From: Nocardia jinanensis
GTDB lineage: Bacteria > Actinomycetota > Actinomycetes > Mycobacteriales > Mycobacteriaceae
Reading direction: 5' to 3'
DNA length: 64,000 nucleotides
NCBI RefSeq assembly: GCF_014645735.1
Contig: NZ_BMMH01000004.1
Coordinates: forward strand, 1 to 64,000
Below the pieces are notes generated by a model. It had not been told where the DNA came from. It did not search any database and was given only the letters and a program-made list of their open reading frames with translations. The position numbers and the translations under genes were made by a program. How positions within the stretch are numbered: position 1 is the stretch's first letter; each line of letters starts with the position of its first letter. This document shows, piece by piece, positions 53,740-62,859 of this stretch.

Positions 53740-55614
53740 ATGCTGGCCAACGGCGATGTTTTCGCCGGCTATGTCATCGACCGGCAACTCGGCCGGGGTG
53801 GGATGGGCTCGGTCTACCTTGCGAAACATCCGCGGCTGCCGCGGATGACAGCGCTGAAGCTGCTGAATCGGGAGATGTTCTTCGACAAGGAGGTGCGCGC
53901 CAGGTTCGAACGGGAGGCCGATCTGGTCGCCCGGCTGGACCACCCCAATATCGTCACGGTCTACGACCGTGGTCTCGAGGAAGAACAGCTGTGGATCTCG
54001 ATGCAGTACATCGACGGTATCGATGCCGCCTCGGTGGATCCGCAGAAGCTACCACCCGAACGAGCCGTCCAGATCATCGCCGAAACCGCGTCCGCGCTCG
54101 ACTACGGGCACGGTATGGGAGTGATGCACCGGGACGTGAAACCGGCCAATATCCTGCTGGCCCGCTCCACCGGTGGCCGCGGTGAGCGCGTCTATCTGAC
54201 CGATTTCGGTATCGCGCGCCTGCGCGACGACACCGGGCATCTCACCCAGACCGGTACGTTCACCGCCACGCTGGCCTACGCGTCGCCGGAACAGCTCACC
54301 GGCGCCGACCTCGACCACCGCTCGGACCAGTATTCGCTGGCCTGTTCGCTGTACTGGCTGCTCACCGGCAGCGGACCGTTCACCTCCACCAATCCGGCGG
54401 GGGTGATCCAGGGGCATCTGCAGTCGCCGCCGCCGTCGCTGAGCGCGGCCCGGCCGGAACTGCCGCCCGCGCTGGACGCGGTCCTGGCCAAGGCGATGGC
54501 GAAACGTCCCGACGACCGGTTCATCTCGTGCAGTGAATTCGCCGAAGCCGCCAAACACGCGCTGGCCTCGCCCAGTTCGCCGGGCATTCCGCAGGCCGCG
54601 CCACCGACCGCGATCAACCCGCTCAGCCAGCCCGGCCCGTACAACAGCGGGGCGAATCAGTACCCGAGCACCGTCGCACCCCAGCCCTACGCGAGCGGTA
54701 CCCAGGCACAGCCCTATGCGAGCGGCGTTCAGGGTCAGCCGTACGGCAGCGGCGTTCAGGGCCAACCGTACGGCAGCGGCGTCCCGGGCCAGCCCTACGC
54801 CGGTGCTCCGCAGGGCCAACAGCAGTACGCGAGCGGGTTCCAGCAGGGGCCCGGTGATGCGCACCAGCAGCCCTACGGCGGCACCCTCGGGTACACGAAC
54901 CAGGTCGGCCAATCGTTCGGCGGCGGGACACCGGGCGGATACACCCAGCCCACGAGCTACCCGCAACCGATATCGCAGGTCCAGCAGGGGGCGCGACCGC
55001 CCAAATCGAACACCGGGCTGATCGCCGCCATCTGTATCGGGCTCGTGGTACTGATCGGTGTCGTCATCGGTGTGGTGGCACTGGCCACGAGCGGCGGCGG
55101 CGGCGGAACCGATCCGACGGCCGCCGGTACGAGCACCCGGACCACCGTGGCCCCGGTGCCCGCGACCGCGGATTCCATCAGCAAGGAGTTCCCGGGGCTG
55201 GTGCCGAAATCGACCTCGGAAGAGGTCGGCTACAACTCCGCGAAGTGCTGGGAGACCGACAACAGCTACACCCCCAGTCCCGACGACGGCGAACCCGATT
55301 TCGGCAAATGGGCCTGGCAGTGGCGTTGTTACGGCGGTAACAACAACGACGATCCGTTCTACCGGATCTATGCCTACGCCTCCGCGGCCGAGGTGGAATC
55401 GGTGGTCAAGGGGCTGCCCGCGACGTCGGAGAAATCCAGCGACACCAACGGCGGCCAGACCTACACCAACTACAAATGGGACAGCGACGGCCCGAAGATG
55501 GTCACGGTGTTCACCAACGATCCGGAACGGGCCCAGTACCTGATGTACACCGACGGTATCGTCGGCACCGTCGACGAGATGCTGACCTGGTGGAAGTCGG
55601 CGCCGCTGAACTGA
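53740..55614 (+). CDS. Transmembrane Ser/Thr protein kinase
   Basis: 624 residues from ATG 53740 (GGAG 5 nt ahead). Kinase domain: GRGGMGSVY, Lys40 in TALKLL, HRDVKPANILL, DFGIARLRDD, activation loop TGHLTQTGTFTATLAY with candidate phospho-Thr, ASPEQL. A Gln/Gly/Tyr-rich linker (about 290-420) with repeats like GVQGQPYGSG precedes one membrane helix (about 424-447) and a ~175-residue outer domain with two Cys (NSAKCWETD and WRCYGGNN), probably a disulfide-bonded sensor. No PASTA repeats. Membrane-anchored with the kinase inside. Confidence 0.94.
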   Translation: MLANGDVFAGYVIDRQLGRGGMGSVYLAKHPRLPRMTALKLLNREMFFDKEVRARFEREADLVARLDHPNIVTVYDRGLEEEQLWISMQYIDGIDAASVDPQKLPPERAVQIIAETASALDYGHGMGVMHRDVKPANILLARSTGGRGERVYLTDFGIARLRDDTGHLTQTGTFTATLAYASPEQLTGADLDHRSDQYSLACSLYWLLTGSGPFTSTNPAGVIQGHLQSPPPSLSAARPELPPALDAVLAKAMAKRPDDRFISCSEFAEAAKHALASPSSPGIPQAAPPTAINPLSQPGPYNSGANQYPSTVAPQPYASGTQAQPYASGVQGQPYGSGVQGQPYGSGVPGQPYAGAPQGQQQYASGFQQGPGDAHQQPYGGTLGYTNQVGQSFGGGTPGGYTQPTSYPQPISQVQQGARPPKSNTGLIAAICIGLVVLIGVVIGVVALATSGGGGGTDPTAAGTSTRTTVAPVPATADSISKEFPGLVPKSTSEEVGYNSAKCWETDNSYTPSPDDGEPDFGKWAWQWRCYGGNNNDDPFYRIYAYASAAEVESVVKGLPATSEKSSDTNGGQTYTNYKWDSDGPKMVTVFTNDPERAQYLMYTDGIVGTVDEMLTWWKSAPLN

Positions 55615-55630
55615 GCCGCGCTCCGGCAGC

Positions 55631-55660
55631 AGGAGGGCCCGCCTACGCGGGTCCTCCTTT
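55631..55660 (+). terminator. Rho-independent terminator after the kinase gene
   Basis: AGGAGGGCCCGC (55631-55642) pairs with GCGGGTCCTCCT (55647-55658; one G-U), 4-nt loop, then a short T run. Confidence 0.88.
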
Positions 55661-55780
55661 TCGTTCCCGGCCCGCTCACCGCCGTCATACCACCCGCGTA
55701 TCCAGAGGTACTGAAGGGTGTACCGGTGGTCAGGGCGATCCCGGATGGCGCTGTTCGCGACGGCCCGACACACTGGACCC

Positions 55781-56557
55781 ATGACTGCTCACGCTGTCGA
55801 CGTGGACCCGGCCGAGCCGGGCGCCACGTCCACTGTCGCCGCCGGCGCCATCGAACTGACCAAGGTCTATGGGACCGGGGATACGCGGGTCACCGCGCTG
55901 GACGCCGTATCGGTCGATTTCGCGCGGGGAGAGTTCACCGCGATCATGGGCCCCTCGGGCTCCGGGAAATCGACCCTCATGCACTGTCTGGCGGGTTTGG
56001 ACGAGGCCAGCTCGGGCCGGGTGGTGATCGGCGACACCGAGCTCACCGATCTGTCCGATAAACAGATGACCACGCTGCGGCGGGATCGTATCGGGTTCGT
56101 ATTCCAGGCGTTCAACCTGGTCCCCACCCTGACCGCGCTGGAGAACATCACCCTGCCGCTGGATATCGCCGGGCGGGCCCCGGACGACGAATGGGTCGCG
56201 ACGGTGCTGAAGCGGCTCGGTCTCGAGGACCGGCTCGGCCACCGGCCCAGCGAACTGTCGGGTGGACAGCAGCAGCGGGTCGCCTGCGCGCGGGCACTGG
56301 CGGGCAAACCACAGATCATCTTCGGCGACGAACCGACCGGCAACCTGGACTCCCGGTCCTCCGGTGAGGTGCTGTCGATCCTGCGGGCGGCAGTGGACGA
56401 ATTCGGTCAGACGGTCGTCATCGTCACCCACGAACCCACCGCGGCGGCCTACGCGGACCGGGTCGTATTCCTGGCCGACGGTCGGATCGTGGACGAGATG
56501 CGCGATCCGACCGCCGATTCGGTGCTGGACCGGATGAAAGCACTGGAGGTCCGGTGA
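55781..56557 (+). CDS. ABC ATPase of a MacB/LolD-type exporter
   Basis: 258 residues from ATG 55781. Walker A GPSGSGKSTLMHCLAGLD, Q-loop FQAFNLVPTLTALEN, signature LSGGQQQRVACARAL, Walker B IIFGDEPTGNLD and a His switch VIVTHEPTAA: all motifs intact. The extended N-terminus (1-25) is polar. Paired with the FtsX-type permease 67 bp downstream; together they form a mechanotransmission-type exporter of lipoproteins or peptides, exact cargo unknown. Confidence 0.94.
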   Translation: MTAHAVDVDPAEPGATSTVAAGAIELTKVYGTGDTRVTALDAVSVDFARGEFTAIMGPSGSGKSTLMHCLAGLDEASSGRVVIGDTELTDLSDKQMTTLRRDRIGFVFQAFNLVPTLTALENITLPLDIAGRAPDDEWVATVLKRLGLEDRLGHRPSELSGGQQQRVACARALAGKPQIIFGDEPTGNLDSRSSGEVLSILRAAVDEFGQTVVIVTHEPTAAAYADRVVFLADGRIVDEMRDPTADSVLDRMKALEVR

Positions 56558-56624
56558 CGCTGCGCGACGCGTGCCGGAGCATCGGGTCCGCGGTGCGGAT
56601 CCGGTCGACGGAGGTGGTCCGGTA

Positions 56625-59153
56625 ATGGCCGCCCATCCCATGCGCAAGGTGGCCCTGCGCAACCTCGCCGCGCACAAGGTGCGGCTGGTACTGACGCTGC
56701 TCTCGGTCGTGCTCGGGACCGCGTTCATCGCGGGCTCGTTCGTCTTCACCGATACGCTGCAACGCACCTTCGACGGGATCTTCGCCAACGAGGCCAAAGG
56801 CGTCGATGTACGAATCAGTCCGGAGAAGCGGCAGTCCGCGGGCATTCCCCAGGACGTGGTCGACCGGGTGGCCGGTATGGAGGGGGTCCGCACGGTGGCC
56901 CCCGGTATCGAGGGGTCGGTGGTGCTGCTCGATCCGAGCGGGAAGAAGGCGGTGCAGACCGGCGGTGCCCCCAGCTGGGGGCAGGCCTACATCCCGCCGC
57001 AGCAGGCGGTCGCCGAACCCGATCCGTTCGTCGAGGGCGTGCCTCCGGCCGGACCCGGGCAGATAGCGCTCAACACCGGCGCCGCCGAACAGGCCGGCCT
57101 GAAGGTGGGGGATCACACCAAGGTGCTCGTCCCCTCCCACGGCGGGCCCATCGATGTGACGGTCACCGGCACCTACGCCCCGCCCTCGGATACCGGCGGC
57201 TTCATCGGGTTGCAGTTCACCGAGGCCCAGGCCCGGGAACTGTTCACCGACGGGGACCATATCGCCTATCTCGATATCGCGGCCGCGGGCATTCCGGGCG
57301 ACACCCTGCGCGACCGGTTGTCCATGCTGTACCCGGACTACAAGGTGCAGAACGGCGATCAGGTGCGCGCCGATATGAAGGCCCAGATCTCCGAGGCGCT
57401 GAACTTCCTGAACTACTTCCTGCTCGCCTTCGGCGCCATCGCGCTGATCGTCGGCACCTTCATCATCTACAACACCTTCTCGATGCTGGTTGCGCAGCGG
57501 CTACGCGAACTCGCGCTGCTGCGGGCCGTCGGCGCGAGCCGCGGGCAGGTGGGGCGCTCGGTGGTAGGCGAAGCGCTGGTCGTGGGTGTGCTCGGCAGTC
57601 TGCTCGGGCTACTGGCCGGTATCGGGCTCGCCTACGGCCTGGCCGGTCTGCTGAACGCCTTCGATCTCGGGTTGCCGACCGGACGGATGGCCGTCCTGCC
57701 CCGGACCGTGGCGGTCGCCTTCGCGGTCGGCCTGCTGGTCACGGTGGTGAGCGCGTACGCGCCGGCCCGCCGTGCCTCGCGTATCCCGCCGGTTCAGGCC
57801 ATGCGCGAGGAATTCGCCTCCGCGGGTGATTCACTGCGGGCGCGCACGGTGACCGGAGTGGTACTGGCGGTGGTGGGCATCGTGCTGGTGATCCTGGGCG
57901 CCCGCCACACCGGCGGTAGTGCGGCGGCGGTGGTCGGCGTCGGTGCGCTGGGCCTGATCCTGGCCGTACTGTTCGCCTCGCCCGCCCTGTCTCGTCCGGT
58001 GCTGGCCGGGCTGGGCTGGCTGATCCGGCCGTTCGGGTCGATCGGGCGGATGGCGCGCAACAATGCCATCCGCAATCCCCGCCGCACCGCCGCCACCGCC
58101 TTCGCGCTGACCCTGGGCCTGATGCTCGTCACCGCCATCGGGATGCTGGGCGAATCGGCGAAGGTCAGTATCTCGCGTCTGGTGGACCAGGGTATCGAAG
58201 CCGACTACGTCCTCACCGGACCGCAGATGATGGGGGTGCCGACCGGTGCCGCCGCCGCGGTGCGGGCGAAGGTACCCGACGTGGCGCAGGCTGTGGGCCT
58301 GCGTGGGGTCGCGCTGAAGATCGGTGACGACGACGAGTTCGGCACCGCACCCGACGGCACGCTGGATCAGGTCGTGAACCTGGACATGCTGAGTGGTTCG
58401 CCGACATTGGGGGATTCCGACATCCTGCTGGGCCAGGACGAAGCCGAAGAACACGGGGTGAGCGCCGGCGACCGGCTCCCGGTGAAAACCTTCGACGGTA
58501 CGGAGATCCCGCTGACTGTCTCCGGGGTCTACGTGGACTCGCAGGTCCTGGGCCCGCTCATCGTGCCGCCGACGGTGTACGAGCGGGCGGTGCCGGTCGC
58601 CATGCGGGCCGATGCCGCGGTGCTGATCAAGGCCCGGCCCGGTGCCGACCTCGCGTCCATGCGCACCGACCTGGAGCGCGCCACCGAGGAATTCGTGATC
58701 GTGCAGGTCCAGGACCGCGAGGAGTTCAAGGGCGAAAACGCCAAGCAGATCAACAATCTGCTTGCCATCCTGTACGGACTACTCGCGCTGGCGGTGGTGA
58801 TCGCGGTACTCGGCATCGTCAACACCCTGGCCCTGTCGGTAGTGGAGCGGCGCCGCGAAATCGGCATGCTGCGCGCGGTGGGCACCCAGCGTTCGCAGGT
58901 GCGTCGCACGATCTATCTGGAATCCATGTTGATCGCGGTGTTCGGCGCCCTGGTCGGTGCGGTCCTCGGCCTGGGGCTCGGCGTCGGATTCCTGCGCACC
59001 CTGCGCGATCTCGGCTTGGACCAGATCGCGGTGCCATGGGATCAGCTGGTGTACATGCTGGTCGGCTCGGCCGTCGTGGGTGTGCTGGCCGCACTCTGGC
59101 CCGCGATCCGCGCCGCCCGCACCCCACCGCTGGCGGCGATCGCCGACCTCTGA
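56625..59153 (+). CDS. FtsX-like ABC permease, duplicated domain
   Basis: 842 residues from ATG 56625 (GGAGGTGG ahead; MRKVALRN at 56640 is an alternative). First helix RLVLTLLSVVLGTAFIAGSFVF, a large outer domain, then a three-helix FtsX block (LNYFLLAFGAIALIVGTFIIY onward) with LRELALLRAVGASRGQV, another helix (GVVLAVVGIVLVILG), a second outer domain and a second FtsX block ending ERRREIGMLRAVGTQRSQVRRT. The two-block form is common in Actinobacteria. Acts with the ATPase; terminator follows. Confidence 0.93.
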   Translation: MAAHPMRKVALRNLAAHKVRLVLTLLSVVLGTAFIAGSFVFTDTLQRTFDGIFANEAKGVDVRISPEKRQSAGIPQDVVDRVAGMEGVRTVAPGIEGSVVLLDPSGKKAVQTGGAPSWGQAYIPPQQAVAEPDPFVEGVPPAGPGQIALNTGAAEQAGLKVGDHTKVLVPSHGGPIDVTVTGTYAPPSDTGGFIGLQFTEAQARELFTDGDHIAYLDIAAAGIPGDTLRDRLSMLYPDYKVQNGDQVRADMKAQISEALNFLNYFLLAFGAIALIVGTFIIYNTFSMLVAQRLRELALLRAVGASRGQVGRSVVGEALVVGVLGSLLGLLAGIGLAYGLAGLLNAFDLGLPTGRMAVLPRTVAVAFAVGLLVTVVSAYAPARRASRIPPVQAMREEFASAGDSLRARTVTGVVLAVVGIVLVILGARHTGGSAAAVVGVGALGLILAVLFASPALSRPVLAGLGWLIRPFGSIGRMARNNAIRNPRRTAATAFALTLGLMLVTAIGMLGESAKVSISRLVDQGIEADYVLTGPQMMGVPTGAAAAVRAKVPDVAQAVGLRGVALKIGDDDEFGTAPDGTLDQVVNLDMLSGSPTLGDSDILLGQDEAEEHGVSAGDRLPVKTFDGTEIPLTVSGVYVDSQVLGPLIVPPTVYERAVPVAMRADAAVLIKARPGADLASMRTDLERATEEFVIVQVQDREEFKGENAKQINNLLAILYGLLALAVVIAVLGIVNTLALSVVERRREIGMLRAVGTQRSQVRRTIYLESMLIAVFGALVGAVLGLGLGVGFLRTLRDLGLDQIAVPWDQLVYMLVGSAVVGVLAALWPAIRAARTPPLAAIADL

Positions 59154-59159
59154 CGCGCC

Positions 59160-59190
59160 CGTGGTCCGGTCCCGCACGGGCCGGACCACG
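59160..59190 (+). terminator. Hairpin terminator after the FtsX-like gene
   Basis: CGTGGTCCGG (59160-59169) and CCGGACCACG (59181-59190) with extra CCC/GGG pairing inside. 6 bp past the permease stop. Confidence 0.9.
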
Positions 59191-59250
59191 GAGACCCTGG
59201 ATCGCGCGTTCGTCCCCAGCGTCAGCAAAGCAGACGGCTGGATCATCGAG

Positions 59251-59811
59251 TCAGGTCGGAAGCGTCAGCGTCAGAACATCGAACGTGGGCGCGTCATCCC
59301 ACCCTGGCCGGAGTGCACCGACCCGATACCAACCCCACTTCCGATACCGGCCATAGGCGCGGTCGTTGTCCGGCTCCACCAGCAGCGTCGCCCGCTGCTC
59401 CGTCCGCCCCCTCAACAGTTCGTCATGCAACCCGCGCGCGATCCCGCGCCCGGTGTACTCGGTGCACACCATGATCTCCGACAGCGCGAACGTCCGCGCA
59501 CCCGTCTCCGCGGTGAACGCCGCGGGATCACCGTCGTCGAGTTGCAGGCCACCCCACCACGCGGCGCCCGGCTGCAACGGCCACCCCCATGACTGCCCCG
59601 CCGGCGCACCGTCCACGCGTGCCAGCACCAGTTCGAACCCGCTGCTGCGGTCGGGGTTGGTGTAGGCGTCGAACCGGCGCATGAACTCGGCCGGTGAATC
59701 GAACGGGTCCCCGGACGCGATGGCGTCCACATAGGAGCGCTGGTACACGTCCTCGACGGTGTCTCGGATGCCGCGGGCCTGGGCGGCGGTGAAGTGCTCG
59801 AACTCGGTCAT
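59251..59811 (-). CDS. GNAT-family N-acetyltransferase
   Basis: 186 residues. FALSEIMVCTEYTGRGIARGLHDELLRGR contains the acetyl-CoA loop (RGIARG); ATLLVEPDNDRAYGRYRKWGWYRVG is the usual final strand-helix. The N-terminal part (QSWGWPLQPGAAWWGGLQL) is Trp-rich. Its start overlaps the stop of the HTH-TPR regulator gene (ATGA), so expression is coupled to it. GNAT partners of regulators can be toxins that modify tRNA, or antibiotic-type acetyltransferases; neither is proven here. Confidence 0.9.
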   Translation of the reverse strand: MTEFEHFTAAQARGIRDTVEDVYQRSYVDAIASGDPFDSPAEFMRRFDAYTNPDRSSGFELVLARVDGAPAGQSWGWPLQPGAAWWGGLQLDDGDPAAFTAETGARTFALSEIMVCTEYTGRGIARGLHDELLRGRTEQRATLLVEPDNDRAYGRYRKWGWYRVGALRPGWDDAPTFDVLTLTLPT

Positions 59812-61133
59812 ACGATCGCTTTCTGCTGCATGCTGGCCGCAAGGACGTCGAACCGGTCCCGGAACTCCGCCCCCGCAGTGGTTTCCGCTGCGGACCGTAC
59901 CGGACCCAGAACCTCCAATGTGCGTGCGCTGGCAATCGTTTCGAGCCGCTCCAGCACCGGGATACCGACATCGAGCGCGGTGCGCGCGTCACCGAGGTCC
60001 GCATGCGTGGCCGCTACCCATGCGTGGAGATGAGCGGCATTGCGGTCGCTGGCTTCCTCCTGCATCGCAACGTCGAACAGCCCCAGGGCACGCGCCGATT
60101 CTCCGACGTCATGCCAGCCGCGGGCCTCATGCCCGCGTATCTCCGACGGCGTCACGAACCGCAGCCACTGCGGGCACTCCTCCACCGGTTCGTACTGCTG
60201 GGCGTGCTCGACCTCCCGCCAAGCGGTCAATATCGCCCGCCCGAATGCGTCACGGTCCCCGATGAATCCCCGTGCTTGTGCCTCCCGGACCGCGATCAAT
60301 GCGTGAATTCGGCCCGGCGCCCGGCCGCGCACCAAGACACGGGCCCGGTCGATCAGCTTCAGCGCATGGTGCGCGCCCCCGCCACGACCGGCGCGCGTCA
60401 ACGCAATCGCCTGATTGGCCCAGTACAGGCAGGCGCACGCGGTCAGATCCTCATCACCGGCTTCGGTCGCCAACGCCAACGCATCGGTGTAGCAGCGGCG
60501 CGCGAGCGGCTGCATCCCGGAGTCGTAGGCCAACCAGCCAGTGAGCACAGCGAGATGCCCGGTAGCGGACGCGAACGCATCCCCGGTCGCACCGTCGTAG
60601 GTGCCGGTATCGAGTGTGTGTTTCGCGCGCGCCAACTGCTCCACCGCGAACGCCACCAACTCACCGCTACCGGACACCTGGTCCTGCGCCTCCAACGCAT
60701 CCACACCCGCGAGGAGCCTCCGCACATCGGCCATCCCGATACGCTCCCTGAACTGCCAACCCGCCGCCATCACGGCGCCGGCCGCGGCTGCCAATATCCC
60801 GAACTCGCGACGTTTCACGTCTGTGTGCACTTCCCACGCATAGAGGCCGAGCCCGTCGCTCGACCGGACCGCCGTACCGTCCTCACTGCGCGAGCGGGGC
60901 GCGGCCATTTCGGCCGCGAATCGGGCTCGCTGTTCGTCGGTGAGGTTCCGCAGGATGGTGTCCAAACACTCCGCCGCCGGGCCCCGTAACGGTTTCTCGG
61001 GTCCGACCCGATGCCATTTCTTGATTGACGGCAATAGATATCCGGCGCGCTCAGCGAATTGCTCCTGCGTTTCGCGGAGCGCGGCAATCCGCAATGCGCG
61101 AACTTCCGTCTTGGTCCATCTGCTGACGATCAT
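59808..61133 (-). CDS. HTH-TPR transcriptional regulator
   Basis: 441 residues from ATG 61133, chosen because AAAGGGG lies 7 nt upstream. N-terminal helix-turn-helix of the XRE type, ALRIAALRETQEQFAERAG then IKKWHRVG, followed at about 120-430 by a long alpha-helical array with TPR-like spacing (RRCYTDALALATEAGDEDL, ARALGLFDVAMQEEASDRNA). Such proteins, common in Nocardia and Streptomyces, bind signal peptides or regulate an adjacent small operon. Divergent from the four small genes at 61352-62604 and coupled to the GNAT gene. Confidence 0.8.
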   Translation of the reverse strand: MIVSRWTKTEVRALRIAALRETQEQFAERAGYLLPSIKKWHRVGPEKPLRGPAAECLDTILRNLTDEQRARFAAEMAAPRSRSEDGTAVRSSDGLGLYAWEVHTDVKRREFGILAAAAGAVMAAGWQFRERIGMADVRRLLAGVDALEAQDQVSGSGELVAFAVEQLARAKHTLDTGTYDGATGDAFASATGHLAVLTGWLAYDSGMQPLARRCYTDALALATEAGDEDLTACACLYWANQAIALTRAGRGGGAHHALKLIDRARVLVRGRAPGRIHALIAVREAQARGFIGDRDAFGRAILTAWREVEHAQQYEPVEECPQWLRFVTPSEIRGHEARGWHDVGESARALGLFDVAMQEEASDRNAAHLHAWVAATHADLGDARTALDVGIPVLERLETIASARTLEVLGPVRSAAETTAGAEFRDRFDVLAASMQQKAIV

Positions 61134-61351
61134 CCCAGCCCCTTTGGGTGCGCCCACAAGCTCGATATCCAGAGAGTATCTGGTGTGTATCAGCTCTGGG
61201 ACTCCAACCGAGCAGCCGAATAGGAAACGCTGAATTCAGCCCCGGCGCCGGTTCGACAACCGTCCCAGCTGTACACCTCCGCATACCGTCGGCCGACGAA
61301 AATCGCCGGCGCCGGGTGCCTTCCAACGTCGAGCACTGGGAGACATCAACA
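61134..61351. promoter_or_regulatory. Divergent promoter region of the accessory module
   Basis: 218 bp between the regulator start and the first small gene. No clear inverted repeat was found. Includes short AT-rich patches (about 61165-61235) that may hold the two promoters. Confidence 0.5.
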
Positions 61352-61507
61352 ATGGAACACCTGCCACACCGAGCGTTCCCCCGACCAACGCCGGTGAATC
61401 GGGCTATGGCCCAAACCCTCACGATGTGGGACAACACCCCACGCACCATAGAGCGTGTCCATGCTGGGCTGTGCGCCATGGACGCGGGAGAGCCGCATGT
61501 CCACTGA
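61352..61507 (+). CDS. Small protein of accessory operon (51 aa)
   Basis: Starts at ATG 61352 with GGGAGA 8 nt upstream. Begins MEHLPHRAFPRPTPVNRAM and ends in CAMDAGEPHVH. No domain known. Its 3' end overlaps the next gene by 11 bp in another frame, as do the later pairs, so the four are a tightly coupled operon. Confidence 0.55.
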   Translation: MEHLPHRAFPRPTPVNRAMAQTLTMWDNTPRTIERVHAGLCAMDAGEPHVH

Positions 61508-61766
61508 CCACTGCTGCGAAGCGTCAGCCGGACCGTGGATCTGGGCGTCGGCCTGCGGGATGATCTGCGTCCACAGTGGACGACTGACGCAAGCCAATTG
61601 CCCGTCCCGATTCTGCCCACCCCAGTTGGTCCCGCTGGACGAGCACGGCCGCCTCACCGCACACGACGGATTCGTTCCCGGGACTTGCCCATGGATCGGG
61701 GTGCGTGTCTTCCTTGGTCCCGGAATGGCACCCGAGGACTTCGAACCGAAGCGGGCGCAGTCATGA
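61497..61766 (+). CDS. Cys-rich small protein (89 aa)
   Basis: 89 residues starting MSTDHCCEASAGPWIWASAC. Five or more Cys and Trp-rich patches (CPSRFCPPQLVPLDEHGRL, GTCPWIGVRVFLGPGM) suggest a small zinc- or disulfide-stabilised fold. No known family. Overlaps the neighbours at both ends (11 bp and ATGA). It has no signal peptide. Confidence 0.6.
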   Translation: MSTDHCCEASAGPWIWASACGMICVHSGRLTQANCPSRFCPPQLVPLDEHGRLTAHDGFVPGTCPWIGVRVFLGPGMAPEDFEPKRAQS

Positions 61767-62227
61767 GCGCGATCGCCACGGCCGCCCCCACCTGTGTGTG
61801 CGCACGGCCATGGGTGAGTATCGCGATGCTAGGCGGTGCCCGTAAACAGCACGCCGACGGCACTTTGATCGTGTCCTGCCCGGACCGTGAGCATTGCCTG
61901 CGCGGTGCACCGGTCCAGCACGGCCATTTGGGTGCGCATTGGCGGAACATACCGGCGGCCTGTGCGTGGCCCGGTATCCGGATCATCGACGCCGACACCT
62001 GCCCGGGGTGCGGGAAACGCCCATGGGTCCCGGCGACCCTGCTGCGGGTCCGTCGGGCCCTGGCAACCGGGGCGCCGGTAGTGGATGTGTTCTGCCCGTA
62101 CCTCCGCAGCTGCGGACTGGTGACGGTGGTCGGCGACCGGATCATCGACCAGCACGAGTACACCATGTACGGATACCGGCGGGAGCCCTGCCCGTGGAGC
62201 CTGGTGCGTGTCCGTGAAGCACAGTGA
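61763..62227 (+). CDS. Cys-rich protein of unknown function (154 aa)
   Basis: 154 residues. Repeated cysteine pairs (CVCARPWVS, VSCPDREHCLRG, DTCPGCGKRPWVP, VFCPYLRSCGL, EPCPWSLV) would suit zinc binding, with the strongest CxxC at DTCPGC. I do not recognise a family. It is coupled to the gene before (ATGA) and after (GTGA). Likely a small zinc-finger-type protein of mobile or accessory origin. Confidence 0.6.
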   Translation: MSAIATAAPTCVCARPWVSIAMLGGARKQHADGTLIVSCPDREHCLRGAPVQHGHLGAHWRNIPAACAWPGIRIIDADTCPGCGKRPWVPATLLRVRRALATGAPVVDVFCPYLRSCGLVTVVGDRIIDQHEYTMYGYRREPCPWSLVRVREAQ

Positions 62228-62604
62228 CCGCCGCCGAGATACGTGCCCGGATCGAACGGGACAGCACAGCCAACCGGTACGTCAACACCGCACATTTCGC
62301 CGAGTCCGCCGGTGTGGAACCGCGGCAGATATCGCGGTGGCTGCACACCGGCACGGTATGGGTACCGCGCCCCGCCGTCCTGCTGGGGCGCGCCGCTCAA
62401 CCCGGGTGGGAACCGGCCGCGATCGTGGACTGGACACCGGGATTGCCCGGCGTGGATCGGCCCGAACCGATTCGGCATCTGTCCACGCCGGAGATGGCCG
62501 AGAAATGGCACACCTCACCGCAGCAGCTGTGGATCGACATCGGCGGCGAGTTCGTCCCTGCCCCTGATCTGTGGCTGGGTGGCCGCCCCGGGTGGCGCCC
62601 ATAG
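62224..62604 (+). CDS. Tandem winged-HTH (AlpA/MerR-like) protein
   Basis: 126 residues from GTG 62224. Two copies of an AlpA-like winged HTH are visible: AHFAESAGVEPRQISRWLHTG with RPAVLLGRAAQPGWEP, then PEMAEKWHTSPQQLWIDIGG with PDLWLGGRPGWRP. AlpA-type proteins are typical of phages, plasmids and integrative elements (excision or regulation). Last gene of the four-gene operon; a weak CCCGGC/GCCGGG stem follows at about 62610-62626. Confidence 0.7.
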   Translation: MTAAEIRARIERDSTANRYVNTAHFAESAGVEPRQISRWLHTGTVWVPRPAVLLGRAAQPGWEPAAIVDWTPGLPGVDRPEPIRHLSTPEMAEKWHTSPQQLWIDIGGEFVPAPDLWLGGRPGWRP

Positions 62605-62859
62605 AGCTTCCCGGCATCAGGCCGGGGATAGAAGAAAAGGAGTGACACCTGCCCGTGCACCGCCGAGAGGGGGCGGAGCGCGGGCCGGGTTGCACCCCGC
62701 CCTCATATGGTCCGCGCCGTGGCAGTGATCTGGCGGCGTAAACGCAACCCCACCACCGACTCGGCACCCGGGCCGCTGGTTTCGGATGTGTCCAGGCTGA
62801 CCGCGGCTTCCGCTCCGCGAGTCTGCGATTCTGCCCCGAGGCCGCGATTTCGCCCGGTG

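Noticed and set aside
61165..61235. Attachment site or tRNA remnant next to the accessory module
   Set aside because: No tRNA-like fold and no direct repeat at both ends of 59251-62604 could be found by eye, so no integration boundary is claimed.
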